Source of the DNA: Cyanobacteria bacterium FACHB-63
Lineage (GTDB): Bacteria > Cyanobacteriota > Cyanobacteriia > Leptolyngbyales > Leptolyngbyaceae
Assembly: GCA_014695255.1 (NCBI GenBank)
Contig: JACJNX010000047.1
Span: 1 to 56,117, forward strand
Direction of reading: 5' to 3'
Length of the DNA stretch: 56,117 bases
A program made the translations under genes and the position numbers. This document shows, in pieces, positions 10,288 through 19,821 of the stretch (position 1 is the stretch's first letter; each line of letters begins with the position of its first letter). The notes under the pieces are model-generated. The model was not told where the DNA came from. It saw nothing but the letters and a program-made list of their open reading frames with translations, and ran no database searches.

Positions 10288-11616
10288 TCATTTTTCTTTG
10301 AATTTCAGCCACGATCGAATCTCTTTCAGTACCCAAGCCTGCTCGAAATCGGTGAGTTCTTCGCCAAACTGGTGCAATCGATATCCGGTACGATAAGGCC
10401 CTGATGTGATTGTGATTAACCCATTTGAGTCGCGCCGCACTTCTCGAATGTCGCGGGTAATGCCTGTCATCCGATTGCTGGCGGTTTTGAAGCGCTGAGT
10501 TTCCACCACAAATTCTCGGCGATCGAACTTTATATAAGTCCGTTGAAACGTCGGACTCATAAATAGCAAAAAGATCAGCACTCCCAAAATGAGAATCCAG
10601 GTTGCAGAGCTAAGTACGCCGAAAAACAAGACCAGGAAAATCATCGGCACGATAAACGTTAATCCCAGTGATGCAACGCCTAGCTTGATCAAGCCTGGAA
10701 GATTTAAGCCCTTCTCTTCGGGATGCTTGGGAATAACGATTTCTAACCGTTTTTTCGATCGAATCAGTTGGACTCGCGTATTTTTTGGACGTTCAACCGG
10801 CGGAAAGGAAAACACGGTTTCAGAACGATTCAAGGCATCGATCGCTTCATTTGCTGTCTGGAATCGCTGCTCTAGATCAGGATGGGTGAGCTGATCGATC
10901 CAATCTGCTAACGCAGGCGATAAGGTGACACGATCGCGCCATTGAATCCGAAGTTGTCGCTGCGGTAAATCGGCGGGGGAGGCTCCGGTGAGTAAATGAA
11001 TCAACGTTGCACCCAACGCATAGAGATCAGAACCGGGAACAGCACGACCGCCGAACTGCTCGATCGGCGTGTATCCGTAAGTTCCAACGATCGTGAAGGT
11101 TGCACCTTCGACATTAGCGCGATCCTGTACGGCTCCAAAATCGACCAGATACACTTGCTGATCCGTCCCCAAGACTAGATTACTAGGCTTGATATCGCGA
11201 TGCAGAACAGCGGGATTCAGACCATGCAAATCGCGCAGAATTGTTAAAACTTCCAGCGCAATTTGTCGCACTTCCGCTTCGGAAAATCGCTTGCCTTCCT
11301 GAATTAATTGTTTCAGCGAAGTTCCCGGAATGTAGTCCTGCACTAAACCGAACCAGAGAATGCGATCGTCAATCGAAAAAGAATCCCGACACTTAGGAAT
11401 GCGCGGGTGATCCAACTGCCGCAAAATCTGAGATTCACGCTCAAACAGCTTGAGGTCATCCCACTGCGATTGCTCCCCAAACGCCAACAGTTTCACAATC
11501 ACAGATTGCGACTGGGCAGTTGAATCCATCGCCAGCCAAGTTTGCCGCCCTGCACCGTGACCTAATTTTTCTTGAAGTTGATAGCGATCGTACAGCGTTT
11601 GTCCTGCACTCAGCAT
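10288..11616 (-). CDS. membrane-anchored serine/threonine protein kinase
   Basis: Hanks-type kinase with all core motifs: glycine loop LGHGAGRQTW, catalytic loop LHRDIKPSNLVL, DFGAV, and a GTYGYTPIEQ activation segment typical of cyanobacterial kinases. After the domain (about residues 1-265) come a linker, two adjacent hydrophobic segments (about 320-370) and a C-terminal ~90-residue cytoplasmic-type domain. The open frame reaches 11661, but the ATG at 11616 has GGGAG nine bases upstream and gives the usual MLSAGQTLYDRYQL start. It follows a histidine kinase gene closely on the same strand, so the two may act in one pathway. Confidence 0.9.
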   Translation of the reverse strand: MLSAGQTLYDRYQLQEKLGHGAGRQTWLAMDSTAQSQSVIVKLLAFGEQSQWDDLKLFERESQILRQLDHPRIPKCRDSFSIDDRILWFGLVQDYIPGTSLKQLIQEGKRFSEAEVRQIALEVLTILRDLHGLNPAVLHRDIKPSNLVLGTDQQVYLVDFGAVQDRANVEGATFTIVGTYGYTPIEQFGGRAVPGSDLYALGATLIHLLTGASPADLPQRQLRIQWRDRVTLSPALADWIDQLTHPDLEQRFQTANEAIDALNRSETVFSFPPVERPKNTRVQLIRSKKRLEIVIPKHPEEKGLNLPGLIKLGVASLGLTFIVPMIFLVLFFGVLSSATWILILGVLIFLLFMSPTFQRTYIKFDRREFVVETQRFKTASNRMTGITRDIREVRRDSNGLITITSGPYRTGYRLHQFGEELTDFEQAWVLKEIRSWLKFKEK

Positions 11617-11679
11617 TGATCGAGGCTCCCTACCGTCTTTACCGACTTCGCTCTCGATCATAGCGATTCCGTCTTTTCT

Positions 11680-13440
11680 TTAGCTGAAGCTGGGAAGTTT
11701 GACGATAAATTCTGTCCCTTGCGGCAGGACGGGCAAGCACTCGATCGAACCGCGATGTTGCTCGACGATCGTTTGATACGAGAGCGCGAGTCCCATCCCG
11801 GTTCCTTTGCCGACTGGTTTTGTTGTGAAAAATGGATCAAAAATGCGGGGTCGAATTTCTGCTGGAATGCCGATGCCTGTATCTCGGATTCGGACTTCGA
11901 CAGTTTGGTCAGAGTGTTGATCTGTCCAAATTTCGATCGTGCGATTTTCTACAATTTCGATCGCATCGATCGCGTTGTTAATCAAGTTCATCCACACCTG
12001 ATTGAGTTGTCCGGCATAACATTCAATCGGCGCAATGGTTCCGTAGTGCTTGACGATTGTAATGTGCTGCGCCTTAAATCGGTGCTGCAACAGCGTTAAG
12101 GTTTGCTCGATCGCAGCGTTAACATCAATGGTTTTGAGTGCTGCTTCGTCAAGACGGGAGAACGATCGCAGTGATTTGACAATTTCTTGAATGCGAGTTG
12201 TACCTGTTCGCATTGAAGCAAACACCCTAGCAACATCATCGAGCAAAAAGCTGAGATCAATTTCATCAATGGTGTTTTGAATTTCTGCGATCGTTTCAGG
12301 ATAGTGTTTTTGATAAAGCTGAATGACTCGAATTAAATCGTGAGTGTACGCATCTGCATAACGCAAATTTCCGTGGATAAAATTAACAGGATTATTCACT
12401 TCATGAGCAATTCCCGCAACTAATTGACCCAGACTCGACATCCTTTCACTTTGAATTAATTGTGTTTGGGTTTGATTTAAGCTGAATAGCGTGGCTTCGA
12501 GTTCTGCGTTTCTTTGAGACAGTTCGGTGGTTCGCTCTGCAACCCGACTTTCTAGAGCTTCGTTTGCTTGTTCCAAGGCTTGTTTGGCACGTTTGAGGTC
12601 AGTGATATCTGTTGCAATTCCACCGATCGCAAAGGCTTGTCCTGCTTCATCAAATAAGGGAAATTTGACGACGATCGCAGTATGTAATCCGTCTTCATGT
12701 GGCTCAATTTCCTCAAGCTGAATCGAAGTTCCAGACGCGAGTGCAGCACGATCGGCGGTCTGGAATGCTGCTGCAATCTCAGGTGGGAAAAAGTCGTAGT
12801 CGGTCTTTCCTAAATCGCGTTCTTGATCGCAGTTAAATCGATAGGCGAACTCTCGATTCATTAATATATATGTTCCGCTTGTATTGCGATATTCTTTGGC
12901 AAAAATACTAGCTCTTGTGTTGTTGATAACACATTTAAGCAAATTCTGGCTTTGCTGCAATTTCGCAACTTGATCTGATAATTCTGTAATTAATTTACTG
13001 TGTGATTTCTGTGGTCTAATCTCAGACTCTTTATATTTTGTTATTTCGGTAATCATTCCACAAAAGATGGTTTTGCTCTGATTGATCTCAGTGAGCGCTG
13101 CGGCAATTTGAATCCATCTCTGCTTGATTCGTCCTTCAAAACTCCAGGGAATTCTGTGATCGATTGCCTTTCTTAAAGATTCTCGAAAGCGATCTCGATC
13201 GCTTGGATCAAGTTGGTTTTCTAACGCTGCAAAATCCTTTGTGATTACAGCAGCAGAAACGCCAACGAGATCATCAATGCGCTCGCTGATGTAATCAATT
13301 CTGTACTCGTTCCCGATCGCGCTTAGCTGAAAGAGTGCACCTGGGACTTTAGCGACGATCGTCTGCACATCAATTTCTATAGCCGAATTAGAACTCATAC
13401 AGGCACAACTGAGCAATCTGGAGAAAAGTTTCCTTATCAT
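11680..13440 (-). CDS. PAS-domain sensor histidine kinase
   Basis: A 586-residue kinase without visible membrane spans. Two PAS-like regions (about residues 30-130 and 165-285) are followed by a coiled coil, a dimerisation/phosphoacceptor domain with His in [12 protein letters not shown], and a C-terminal ATPase domain with N box [12 protein letters not shown]1 DTGIGIP and G2 [11 protein letters not shown]. No response regulator gene is adjacent. The Ser/Thr kinase gene starts close downstream. An internal ATG at 13398 is an alternative start that would drop a short hydrophobic leader ([13 protein letters not shown]). Confidence 0.9.
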   Translation of the reverse strand: MIRKLFSRLLSCACMSSNSAIEIDVQTIVAKVPGALFQLSAIGNEYRIDYISERIDDLVGVSAAVITKDFAALENQLDPSDRDRFRESLRKAIDHRIPWSFEGRIKQRWIQIAAALTEINQSKTIFCGMITEITKYKESEIRPQKSHSKLITELSDQVAKLQQSQNLLKCVINNTRASIFAKEYRNTSGTYILMNREFAYRFNCDQERDLGKTDYDFFPPEIAAAFQTADRAALASGTSIQLEEIEPHEDGLHTAIVVKFPLFDEAGQAFAIGGIATDITDLKRAKQALEQANEALESRVAERTTELSQRNAELEATLFSLNQTQTQLIQSERMSSLGQLVAGIAHEVNNPVNFIHGNLRYADAYTHDLIRVIQLYQKHYPETIAEIQNTIDEIDLSFLLDDVARVFASMRTGTTRIQEIVKSLRSFSRLDEAALKTIDVNAAIEQTLTLLQHRFKAQHITIVKHYGTIAPIECYAGQLNQVWMNLINNAIDAIEIVENRTIEIWTDQHSDQTVEVRIRDTGIGIPAEIRPRIFDPFFTTKPVGKGTGMGLALSYQTIVEQHRGSIECLPVLPQGTEFIVKLPSFS

Positions 13441-13526
13441 TCCCTCAATTCTCTGGTGCTACCACTATTTGCAAGAGTGATTCAGCGATCGAGCCTCCAG
13501 CCAATCTGTTGATCGAACAGCTATGT

Positions 13527-13670
13527 TTACCGTTTACCCGCCCTATCATCCAGCAATTCTTCACAAACTGCCTCCAGAATTAAAATCGTGCCGTATAGCT
13601 GCCGGAGTAAATCTAAATGTCCAACTTGTGCCAAATTAGAAATCAGTGAAGTATTGCTTACGATCGTCAC
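13527..13670 (-). pseudogene. remnant of a DUF3368 PIN-domain toxin gene
   Basis: The 47 codons from the GTG at 13670 read like the first third of a DUF3368 PIN nuclease: IVSNTSLISNLAQVGHLDLL followed by LYGTILILEAVCEELLD. That family normally runs about 150-160 residues; here the frame stops soon after and the remaining catalytic acidic residues are absent. No antitoxin gene is recognisable beside it. It lies in a 370-base gap between the histidine kinase and the first binding-protein gene. The fragment resemblance is clear; whether anything is expressed is unknown. Confidence 0.55.
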
Positions 13671-13812
13671 TGTTTTTCTACAAATGATTCCAATCTTGAA
13701 AATCAGCGACATCGGAATGAACGTTGAATCGTAACAGTCGCAACGCAATCTTACAGAAATCCCCCAGAAATCGCGCAAAAGGTGTAGAAAGGATAGAATC
13801 ACTTTCTGAAAG

Positions 13813-15612
13813 ATGCGCGATCGACGTATGAAATTTTCCGCTCCGACAGGTTTTTGGCGATTCTGGGCATTTGCAATGGCGGCGTTCTGCCTTGCGTTAA
13901 CTGTCACGGCTTGCAGTCCTCAAGGATATAAGACACAGGCAGCGCGAGTTCCACAAATGGTCGATAGCATTCTCAGCGATCCAAAGTCGTTCAACTATGC
14001 GCTGATTAACGAAGACCCAAACGTTGCGGGTTTGATGTATGTCGGATTAGTGACTGAAAATGCTTTAACCGACAAGTTAGAGCCAGAATTAGCCGAGAAA
14101 TGGGAGCTTTCTCCGGATAAAAAGAAAGTGACCTTTACGCTGCGAGAGGGCTTGAAATGGTCAGATGGCGCACCTTTAACGGCGGATGATGTTGTGTTTA
14201 CGTTTCGCGATATTTTCCTGAATCCCAAAGTCCCGACTGATATTCAGGATGTGTTACGGATTGGTAAAGAGCGGCAATTACCCACGGTGCGGAAGATCGA
14301 CGATCGCAGAGTCGAATTCACAACGCCAGAGCCGTTTGCCCCATTTCTACGGGTAACGGGTGGACTCGGAATTTTACCAAAACACATCTTGGCGGAAACG
14401 ATCGCGAAAACGGGTAGAGACGGCAATCCGTTGTTTCTCTCGACTTGGGGAACGGATACCGACCCGAAAAAGATCGTCACAAACGGTCAATATACGATCG
14501 ACCAATATGCTGCAACTCAGCGAATTATCTTTAAGCGCAATCCTTACTACTGGCGCAAAGATGCTCAAGGTGATCAACAACCCTATATCGAGCGGATTGT
14601 TTGGAGCGTAGTCGAAAACCAGAATACAGAGCTTTTACAGTTTCGATCGGGTGGATTAGATATCTCTGAACCGATTCGAGCAGAAGATTTTCCAATTCTG
14701 AAAAAAGAGGAAAAGCGCGGTAACTTTACGGCTTACATCGGGGGCACTCGACCGATTACCACCTTTATGGCGTTTAACCTGAATCAAGGACGGAGAAATG
14801 GTCGTCCCGTGGTTGATCCGGTGAAGTCGAAATGGTTTAACAATCCGAAGTTTCGACAAGCGATCGCGTATGGTATCGATCGTGAGCGAATGAACACCAA
14901 CATCTATCGCGGTTTGGGTGTGTTAATCAATTCTCAAATTTTAGAAACGAGTCCGTACTATCTCAAACCCGAAGAAGGATTAAAATCTTACAACTTTGAT
15001 CAAACAAAATCGAGGCAACTGCTAAAAGAAGCCGGATTCAAGCTTAATTCTCGCGGTCAATTGACTGATGCAGAAGGAAATGCGGTGCGATTTACCTTGA
15101 TCACGAATGCTGGAAATACCGTTCGAGAAGCAATGGTGGCTCAGATTAAGCAGGATTTGAGCCAATTAGGAATTCAGGTTGATATCAATCCGATTAACTT
15201 TGGAGTGTTAATCGATAAGTTAGATAACACTCAAGACTGGGAAGCGTATTTGCTAGCAATGGGTGGCAGTAAAGAGCCGAACAGTGGAGCGAATGTGTGG
15301 TTGCCAGATAGTCGATCGCATAGTTTTAATCAGTCTGCAGGTCCTGGAAAACCACCGCTTGAAGGTCGAGTTGTGGCAGATTGGGAAGCAGAAATCGGGC
15401 GACTCTACATTGAAGGTGCAAGAGAGTTAGACGAAGCTAAGCGCAAACAGATTTACGGTCAGATCCAGAAGATTTCTCAGGAGTATTTGCCTTGGATTCC
15501 GTTAGTGAATGCAAGAGTAATGGCAGTGGTTCGCAATCGAGTTGAGGGTGTACAGTATCCTGAAAGCGGCGGCGCACTGTGGAACCTCCAAGAGCTTAGA
15601 GTTGAAGATTAG
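13813..15612 (+). CDS. family-5 ABC solute-binding lipoprotein (peptide/nickel class), copy 1
   Basis: A 599-residue extracytoplasmic substrate-binding protein of the OppA/DppA/NikA class. The signal sequence ends in a lipobox (TVTAC, Cys about residue 34), so it should be membrane-anchored. Family features include PELAEKWELS, the WSDGAPLTADDVVFTFRDI signature, and the FRQAIAYGIDRERM helix. It is the first of two tandem homologues that share long identical stretches such as STWGTDTDPKKI and RNPYYWRKD. No permease or ATPase genes are adjacent, so its transporter partner must be elsewhere. The ligand (oligopeptide, opine or metal chelate) cannot be read from the sequence. Confidence 0.9.
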   Translation: MRDRRMKFSAPTGFWRFWAFAMAAFCLALTVTACSPQGYKTQAARVPQMVDSILSDPKSFNYALINEDPNVAGLMYVGLVTENALTDKLEPELAEKWELSPDKKKVTFTLREGLKWSDGAPLTADDVVFTFRDIFLNPKVPTDIQDVLRIGKERQLPTVRKIDDRRVEFTTPEPFAPFLRVTGGLGILPKHILAETIAKTGRDGNPLFLSTWGTDTDPKKIVTNGQYTIDQYAATQRIIFKRNPYYWRKDAQGDQQPYIERIVWSVVENQNTELLQFRSGGLDISEPIRAEDFPILKKEEKRGNFTAYIGGTRPITTFMAFNLNQGRRNGRPVVDPVKSKWFNNPKFRQAIAYGIDRERMNTNIYRGLGVLINSQILETSPYYLKPEEGLKSYNFDQTKSRQLLKEAGFKLNSRGQLTDAEGNAVRFTLITNAGNTVREAMVAQIKQDLSQLGIQVDINPINFGVLIDKLDNTQDWEAYLLAMGGSKEPNSGANVWLPDSRSHSFNQSAGPGKPPLEGRVVADWEAEIGRLYIEGARELDEAKRKQIYGQIQKISQEYLPWIPLVNARVMAVVRNRVEGVQYPESGGALWNLQELRVED

Positions 15613-15641
15613 TAGTCAGGATGAATTGAGTGAAGCGAAGA

Positions 15642-17432
15642 ATGAAAGTAAGGAGATTCCAAGCGGTGCGTTTTGTTTTGATTCTCGCGATCGCTTCACT
15701 CTTTCTAACGGGTTGTCATCCACGCGATTACAGAACGGAAGCTGCACAAGTTCCACAATTAGTATTAGTCAGCCCGACTGATCCTAAAACGTTTAACTAC
15801 GCGAATAATCAAACATTTCCGAGTGTCTTTCCGTTTATTTACGAAGGATTAACGAGAGAGAATGGTGTGACCGGAAACTATGAGCCTGCATTAGCAGAAT
15901 CGTGGAAGTTCTCCACGGATAATAAGCGAGCCGTTTTTACGCTTCGACCGAATTTGAGATGGTCGGATGGAACACCTTTGACCGCAGATGACGTTGTTTT
16001 TACTTATGAAGATATTATTTTCAATCCGAAGATTCCAACCGATCAAAAGGAAAGTATTCAGATTGGAACGCAGAAGGTTTTTCCAAAAATTCGGAAGATC
16101 AACGATCGACAAGTCGAATTCATTTTACCTGAGCCATTCGCTCCGCTGCTCGCTGCAACTGCTGCTCCAGATGGCGTGATGATTCTGCCAAAACATGCAC
16201 TTGCTGAAGCTGTTGAGAATAAGTTACCCGATGGCAATCCAGCCTTCATCTCAACCTGGGGAACGGACACTGATCCAAAGAAAATTATTACGAATGGCGC
16301 TTATGTGATTGATAGCTATAGTGCAGGACAAAGATTAGTTTTAAAGCGAAATCCGTATTATTGGCGCAAAGATCAGAGCGGGAAGCAATTGCCTTATATC
16401 GATCGCATCATTTGGCAGTTTATTGAAAATCAAGACACCCAATTGCTGAGATTTCGCTCTAGTGATCTCGATGTGATGGGAGATACTAGACCGCTTCGAC
16501 CGGAGTATTTTTCACTGCTGAAACGAGAAGAGAAGCGCGGAAATTTTCAAGTTTTAAATGGTGGTCCTTGGTCGGGAGTCCTATATCTTACGTTCAATCT
16601 TAGTAAAGCAGCAGATCAAAATGGAAAGCCGTTTGTTGATCCGATTAAATCGAAGTGGTTTAACACGCTGGAATTTCGGCAAGCGGTCGCTTATGCGATC
16701 GACAGAGACCGGATCAATACCAACCTATTTCGAGGACTAGGAGTTGTACAAAACTCTCCGATTTCTGTGCAAAGCCCCTTCTCGCTCAAAGAAGGCTTAA
16801 GGGTTTATGACTATAATCTACAAAAATCAAGAGATCTACTGAAAAAGGCGGGATTTAAGTACAACGATCGTGGACAGTTATTTGACTCCCAAGGAAATCG
16901 AGTTCGTTTTACTTTGATGACCAATGCAAATAATTTAACGCGGGTTGCGATCGGCGCTCAAGTTCGACAAGACCTATCAAAAATTGGAATTGAAGTTGAT
17001 TACAATCCGATCAATTTCAATGTGTTAATCGATCGGATCAATGGCTCAAGAGAGTGGGATGCTCACATGATTGGATTCACTGGAGGCATCGAACCCCAAG
17101 GACTCGCTAACCTTTGGATGACAACGGGTGGATCGCATTCGTTTAATCTCAGCCAACAGCCAGGGCGACCCAAGATGCAAGGGTATGTGGCGAATGACTG
17201 GGAAAAAGAGATCGATCGCTTATTCATCGAAGGAGCGCGAGAAATCGATCCAGAAAAACGTAAAAAAATCTATGGTGAATTCCAGAAATTAGTGCAGGAG
17301 CAACTTCCAGTGATTCATTTGGTGAATGATTCTGCACTGATGGCAGTCCGCAATCGAGTGCAAGGATTGAAATACTCTGGTTTACCCAGTTGGGGACTGT
17401 GGAATATTCAAGAACTTAGAATTAAAGAGTAA
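15642..17432 (+). CDS. family-5 ABC solute-binding lipoprotein, copy 2
   Basis: Tandem paralogue of the preceding gene: about 596 residues, lipobox FLTGC near residue 28 and the same WSDGTPLTADDVVFTYEDI signature. It begins about 30 bases after copy 1 (or 17 bases if the in-frame GTG at 15630 is used) and is followed after 17 bases by larB, so the three genes look like one transcript. The two copies differ mainly in the pocket-lining middle region (about residues 260-330), consistent with different ligand preferences after duplication. That interpretation is inferred. Confidence 0.9.
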   Translation: MKVRRFQAVRFVLILAIASLFLTGCHPRDYRTEAAQVPQLVLVSPTDPKTFNYANNQTFPSVFPFIYEGLTRENGVTGNYEPALAESWKFSTDNKRAVFTLRPNLRWSDGTPLTADDVVFTYEDIIFNPKIPTDQKESIQIGTQKVFPKIRKINDRQVEFILPEPFAPLLAATAAPDGVMILPKHALAEAVENKLPDGNPAFISTWGTDTDPKKIITNGAYVIDSYSAGQRLVLKRNPYYWRKDQSGKQLPYIDRIIWQFIENQDTQLLRFRSSDLDVMGDTRPLRPEYFSLLKREEKRGNFQVLNGGPWSGVLYLTFNLSKAADQNGKPFVDPIKSKWFNTLEFRQAVAYAIDRDRINTNLFRGLGVVQNSPISVQSPFSLKEGLRVYDYNLQKSRDLLKKAGFKYNDRGQLFDSQGNRVRFTLMTNANNLTRVAIGAQVRQDLSKIGIEVDYNPINFNVLIDRINGSREWDAHMIGFTGGIEPQGLANLWMTTGGSHSFNLSQQPGRPKMQGYVANDWEKEIDRLFIEGAREIDPEKRKKIYGEFQKLVQEQLPVIHLVNDSALMAVRNRVQGLKYSGLPSWGLWNIQELRIKE

Positions 17433-17449
17433 ACTGTGTTTCCTGAACA

Positions 17450-18223
17450 ATGAGTCAACCCGAAGCGCTCAAAGCATTACTCGATGAAGTTTCTCAAGGC
17501 AAAATTAGTTCAGCCGATGCGCTCGACAAACTAAAGTACCTTTCGTATGAGCCTGTTGGTGGATTTGCCAATATTGATCACCATCGATCGCTCAGAACCG
17601 GATTTCCCGAAGTCATTTGGAGCCCTGGAAAAACGCCCGAACAGATTGCCCAAATCATGGAAGCCTTGCGTAATAAAGCTTCAGTTGTGATGGCAACCCG
17701 GATGGAAGCGGAAGTTTATGCTTGGGTGAAAGAGATGGTTCCAGATGCAATTTACTATCCGACGGCTCGAATCTGCGCGTTGAATCTAGTTCAAGCCCCA
17801 ACGCACCTGGGTACGATCGGGATTCTTTCGGCAGGTACGGCTGATTTACCTGTTGCTGAAGAGGCAGCGATTACGGCTGAATTGTGCGGTTTTCGAGTAC
17901 AGCGCCTTTGGGATGTGGGAGTTGCGGGTATTCACCGTTTACTCAGCAATGTTCAGGTATTGTCTGAGGCGGATGTGTTGATTGTTGTTGCCGGAATGGA
18001 AGGGGCATTGCCGAGTGTGGTTGCCGGATTGTCGAATTGTGCGATCGTTGCGGTTCCAACCAGCATCGGTTACGGTGCAAGCTTTAATGGATTGTCGGCA
18101 CTGTTAACAATGCTAAATTCTTGTGCAACTGGAATTGGAGTCGTCAACATTGACAATGGTTTTGGTGCGGCAATGTTAGCAGGTCAGATATTGAGAACGG
18201 CGGCGAAGCTGAAATCAAGATGA
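17450..18223 (+). CDS. larB: nickel-pincer cofactor biosynthesis protein LarB
   Basis: A 257-residue LarB: N-terminal helical segment, then a PurE/AIR-carboxylase-like domain (about residues 110-250) with SAGTADLPVAEEAA, AGIHRLL, VVAGMEGALPSVVAGL and PTSIGYG. LarB carboxylates and hydrolyses nicotinic acid adenine dinucleotide to begin the nickel-pincer nucleotide used by lactate racemase-type enzymes. larC and larE are not in the window. It lies directly behind the two binding-protein genes, and its last 9 bases overlap the convergent Rpn-type gene. Confidence 0.9.
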   Translation: MSQPEALKALLDEVSQGKISSADALDKLKYLSYEPVGGFANIDHHRSLRTGFPEVIWSPGKTPEQIAQIMEALRNKASVVMATRMEAEVYAWVKEMVPDAIYYPTARICALNLVQAPTHLGTIGILSAGTADLPVAEEAAITAELCGFRVQRLWDVGVAGIHRLLSNVQVLSEADVLIVVAGMEGALPSVVAGLSNCAIVAVPTSIGYGASFNGLSALLTMLNSCATGIGVVNIDNGFGAAMLAGQILRTAAKLKSR

Positions 18224-18982
18224 AGCGGACTCGTTGAGTTGCTGTTGAAGTTGTTGAACTTGTTCGATCGTCAGTCCTGTAGCACGAGCGATCGTGACAA
18301 TTGAAAGCCCCTCTCTCAGCAAATTGAGTGCGATTTCTCGCTGTTTTTTCTCCTCCCCCTCCGCAAAAATTGAACGGTATACAGATGATTCCTGCATGAC
18401 ATCCCTCCGCAAAATTCGATAAATAATCTCATCCTCTAATCTTATCCCAGCCAAAATCGCTGAAGCTGCTGATAAGTTTGCTCGAATTGTTGAATCTGTG
18501 ATTCCGTCAATTACCTCAGAGGCTTGGCGCAGTGCTATTTCTGAATCTGATCGACCCAGAGCCGCGAATGGAATGAGTCCGGGATATTGCAGGAACAGTT
18601 CAGTGGGTTGCTCCCACAAACAAATCACATCAAATTCATGTTGAGTCCGTTGCATGACAAAGCGAGTTTGCCGAACAAGCCCTGATCCACTGGGTTGAAG
18701 ATAAATCACGACTTGCTGCATCGCTTTGTCCGGATACTTCCGATAAACTCGCACTCGATAATCCAACATTCGGAAAGGAATGTCTTTATCAGGGCGAGTC
18801 TGAAATTCTAGATGCAGAACGGTGTTATCGGACTGAAGCAGAATTAGCGCATCAGCCCGAATCGGGTCAAGTGAAAGTTCCGAGGGTTTGAGTTCGGTCA
18901 GCGCGATTGATTCTCCCAACAGCCAACTGGCAAAATCGGCGGAAAAGTTTTCAGCGAGAAAGCGGCAGGTGTCATCGTACAT
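18215..18982 (-). CDS. Rpn/YhgA-like family putative nuclease
   Basis: A 255-residue protein of the Rpn (recombination-promoting nuclease)/putative transposase type common in cyanobacteria. The PD-(D/E)XK-like core is visible as DPIRADALILLQSDNTVLH then LEFQTRPDK (D, ExQ) in the first 75 residues, followed by YRVRVYRKY. The C-terminal part is helical, with a GLSIVTIARATGLTIEQVQQL segment resembling the end region of many family members. It converges on larB with a 9-base overlap. Biological role is uncertain. Confidence 0.8.
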   Translation of the reverse strand: MYDDTCRFLAENFSADFASWLLGESIALTELKPSELSLDPIRADALILLQSDNTVLHLEFQTRPDKDIPFRMLDYRVRVYRKYPDKAMQQVVIYLQPSGSGLVRQTRFVMQRTQHEFDVICLWEQPTELFLQYPGLIPFAALGRSDSEIALRQASEVIDGITDSTIRANLSAASAILAGIRLEDEIIYRILRRDVMQESSVYRSIFAEGEEKKQREIALNLLREGLSIVTIARATGLTIEQVQQLQQQLNESASS

Positions 18983-19066
18983 GAAGGAATTGTACGACTC
19001 GCTGCGCTAATTTGTGCGTGTAAGTAGTGCTAGTCCCATGCTCCTGTCAGTACCACTCAAGCTGTT

Positions 19067-19714
19067 CTATTCCCCATATCCGTAATTCCTATAAGACCAT
19101 TCATCTCTATACGCATAACAGACTCTAATGGCTACACCAATAATTTTTTCCAGTACCAAGTCGTTTGCGTATTCCATTGTCATACAGGGTATTGGGTCAT
19201 CGTCTCTTTCATCGAAACGGCTTGGAAACCAAATTGCGTCTGGCTCGTACAGATTGATGTGCTCCTGCGTGATGGCTTGCACTGGTGCCTCACTATCGCC
19301 TGTACTTAGGATGTTTGCAATCAGGGCTTCTGTGTTGCGCTCCCAAACGGCTCCCCACATCCCATCATTGCAGTCACCATCGCCCTCATTGACAACCATT
19401 CGTAATTGCAATGGCTGTGTGTTTGGGTAAGCTACATCGAAATCAAACCAAGAATACTTTCCAACTCTTCTTAAATACTGGGCTGGAGGATCATACCACT
19501 GAGAATTCTCAACATGATGCTCTGGAATATTAGGACAGTCCACATAGAGATCGGTGCTACATTCGCCTAGAAGCGCAACTGGACGAATGGGCATGAACAT
19601 CTCATTCTCACTGAAAACTCCAGCATCGTTGAAGCCTTTTTTCAGAAACTTCGGCATTTCTGCTTTTAATTCGTATGGAAACGGAGAAAGCTGATTGATA
19701 CAGGCTGCCCACAT
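19067..19714 (-). CDS. hypothetical protein, unrecognised family
   Basis: A 215-residue protein rich in Trp, Tyr, Asp and Pro, without signal peptide or membrane spans. It contains several Cys and long acidic patches (DERDDDPIPC). I do not recognise the family. It sits between an Rpn-type nuclease and a cysteine desulfurase on the same strand, with about 85-110 base gaps on either side, and its base composition appears less GC-rich than the flanking housekeeping genes. It starts with ATG and has no overlapping alternative, so it is likely real. Confidence 0.65.
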   Translation of the reverse strand: MWAACINQLSPFPYELKAEMPKFLKKGFNDAGVFSENEMFMPIRPVALLGECSTDLYVDCPNIPEHHVENSQWYDPPAQYLRRVGKYSWFDFDVAYPNTQPLQLRMVVNEGDGDCNDGMWGAVWERNTEALIANILSTGDSEAPVQAITQEHINLYEPDAIWFPSRFDERDDDPIPCMTMEYANDLVLEKIIGVAIRVCYAYRDEWSYRNYGYGE

Positions 19715-19821
19715 CGTTTTGCTCCAAAAAAAGCCGCTTCTATGTTACCCAAAACTTCAGCATTCTTTAGCTGCCTTGAATTTAAGCTGTAAACGGGCAA
19801 TTTAGTTATGGGCTTTTAGGT

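Noticed and set aside
13813-17432. Naming the two family-5 lipoproteins NikA because larB follows
   Set aside because: The sequences show general peptide-class signatures and no visible nickel-specific residues, so only the broad class is stated.
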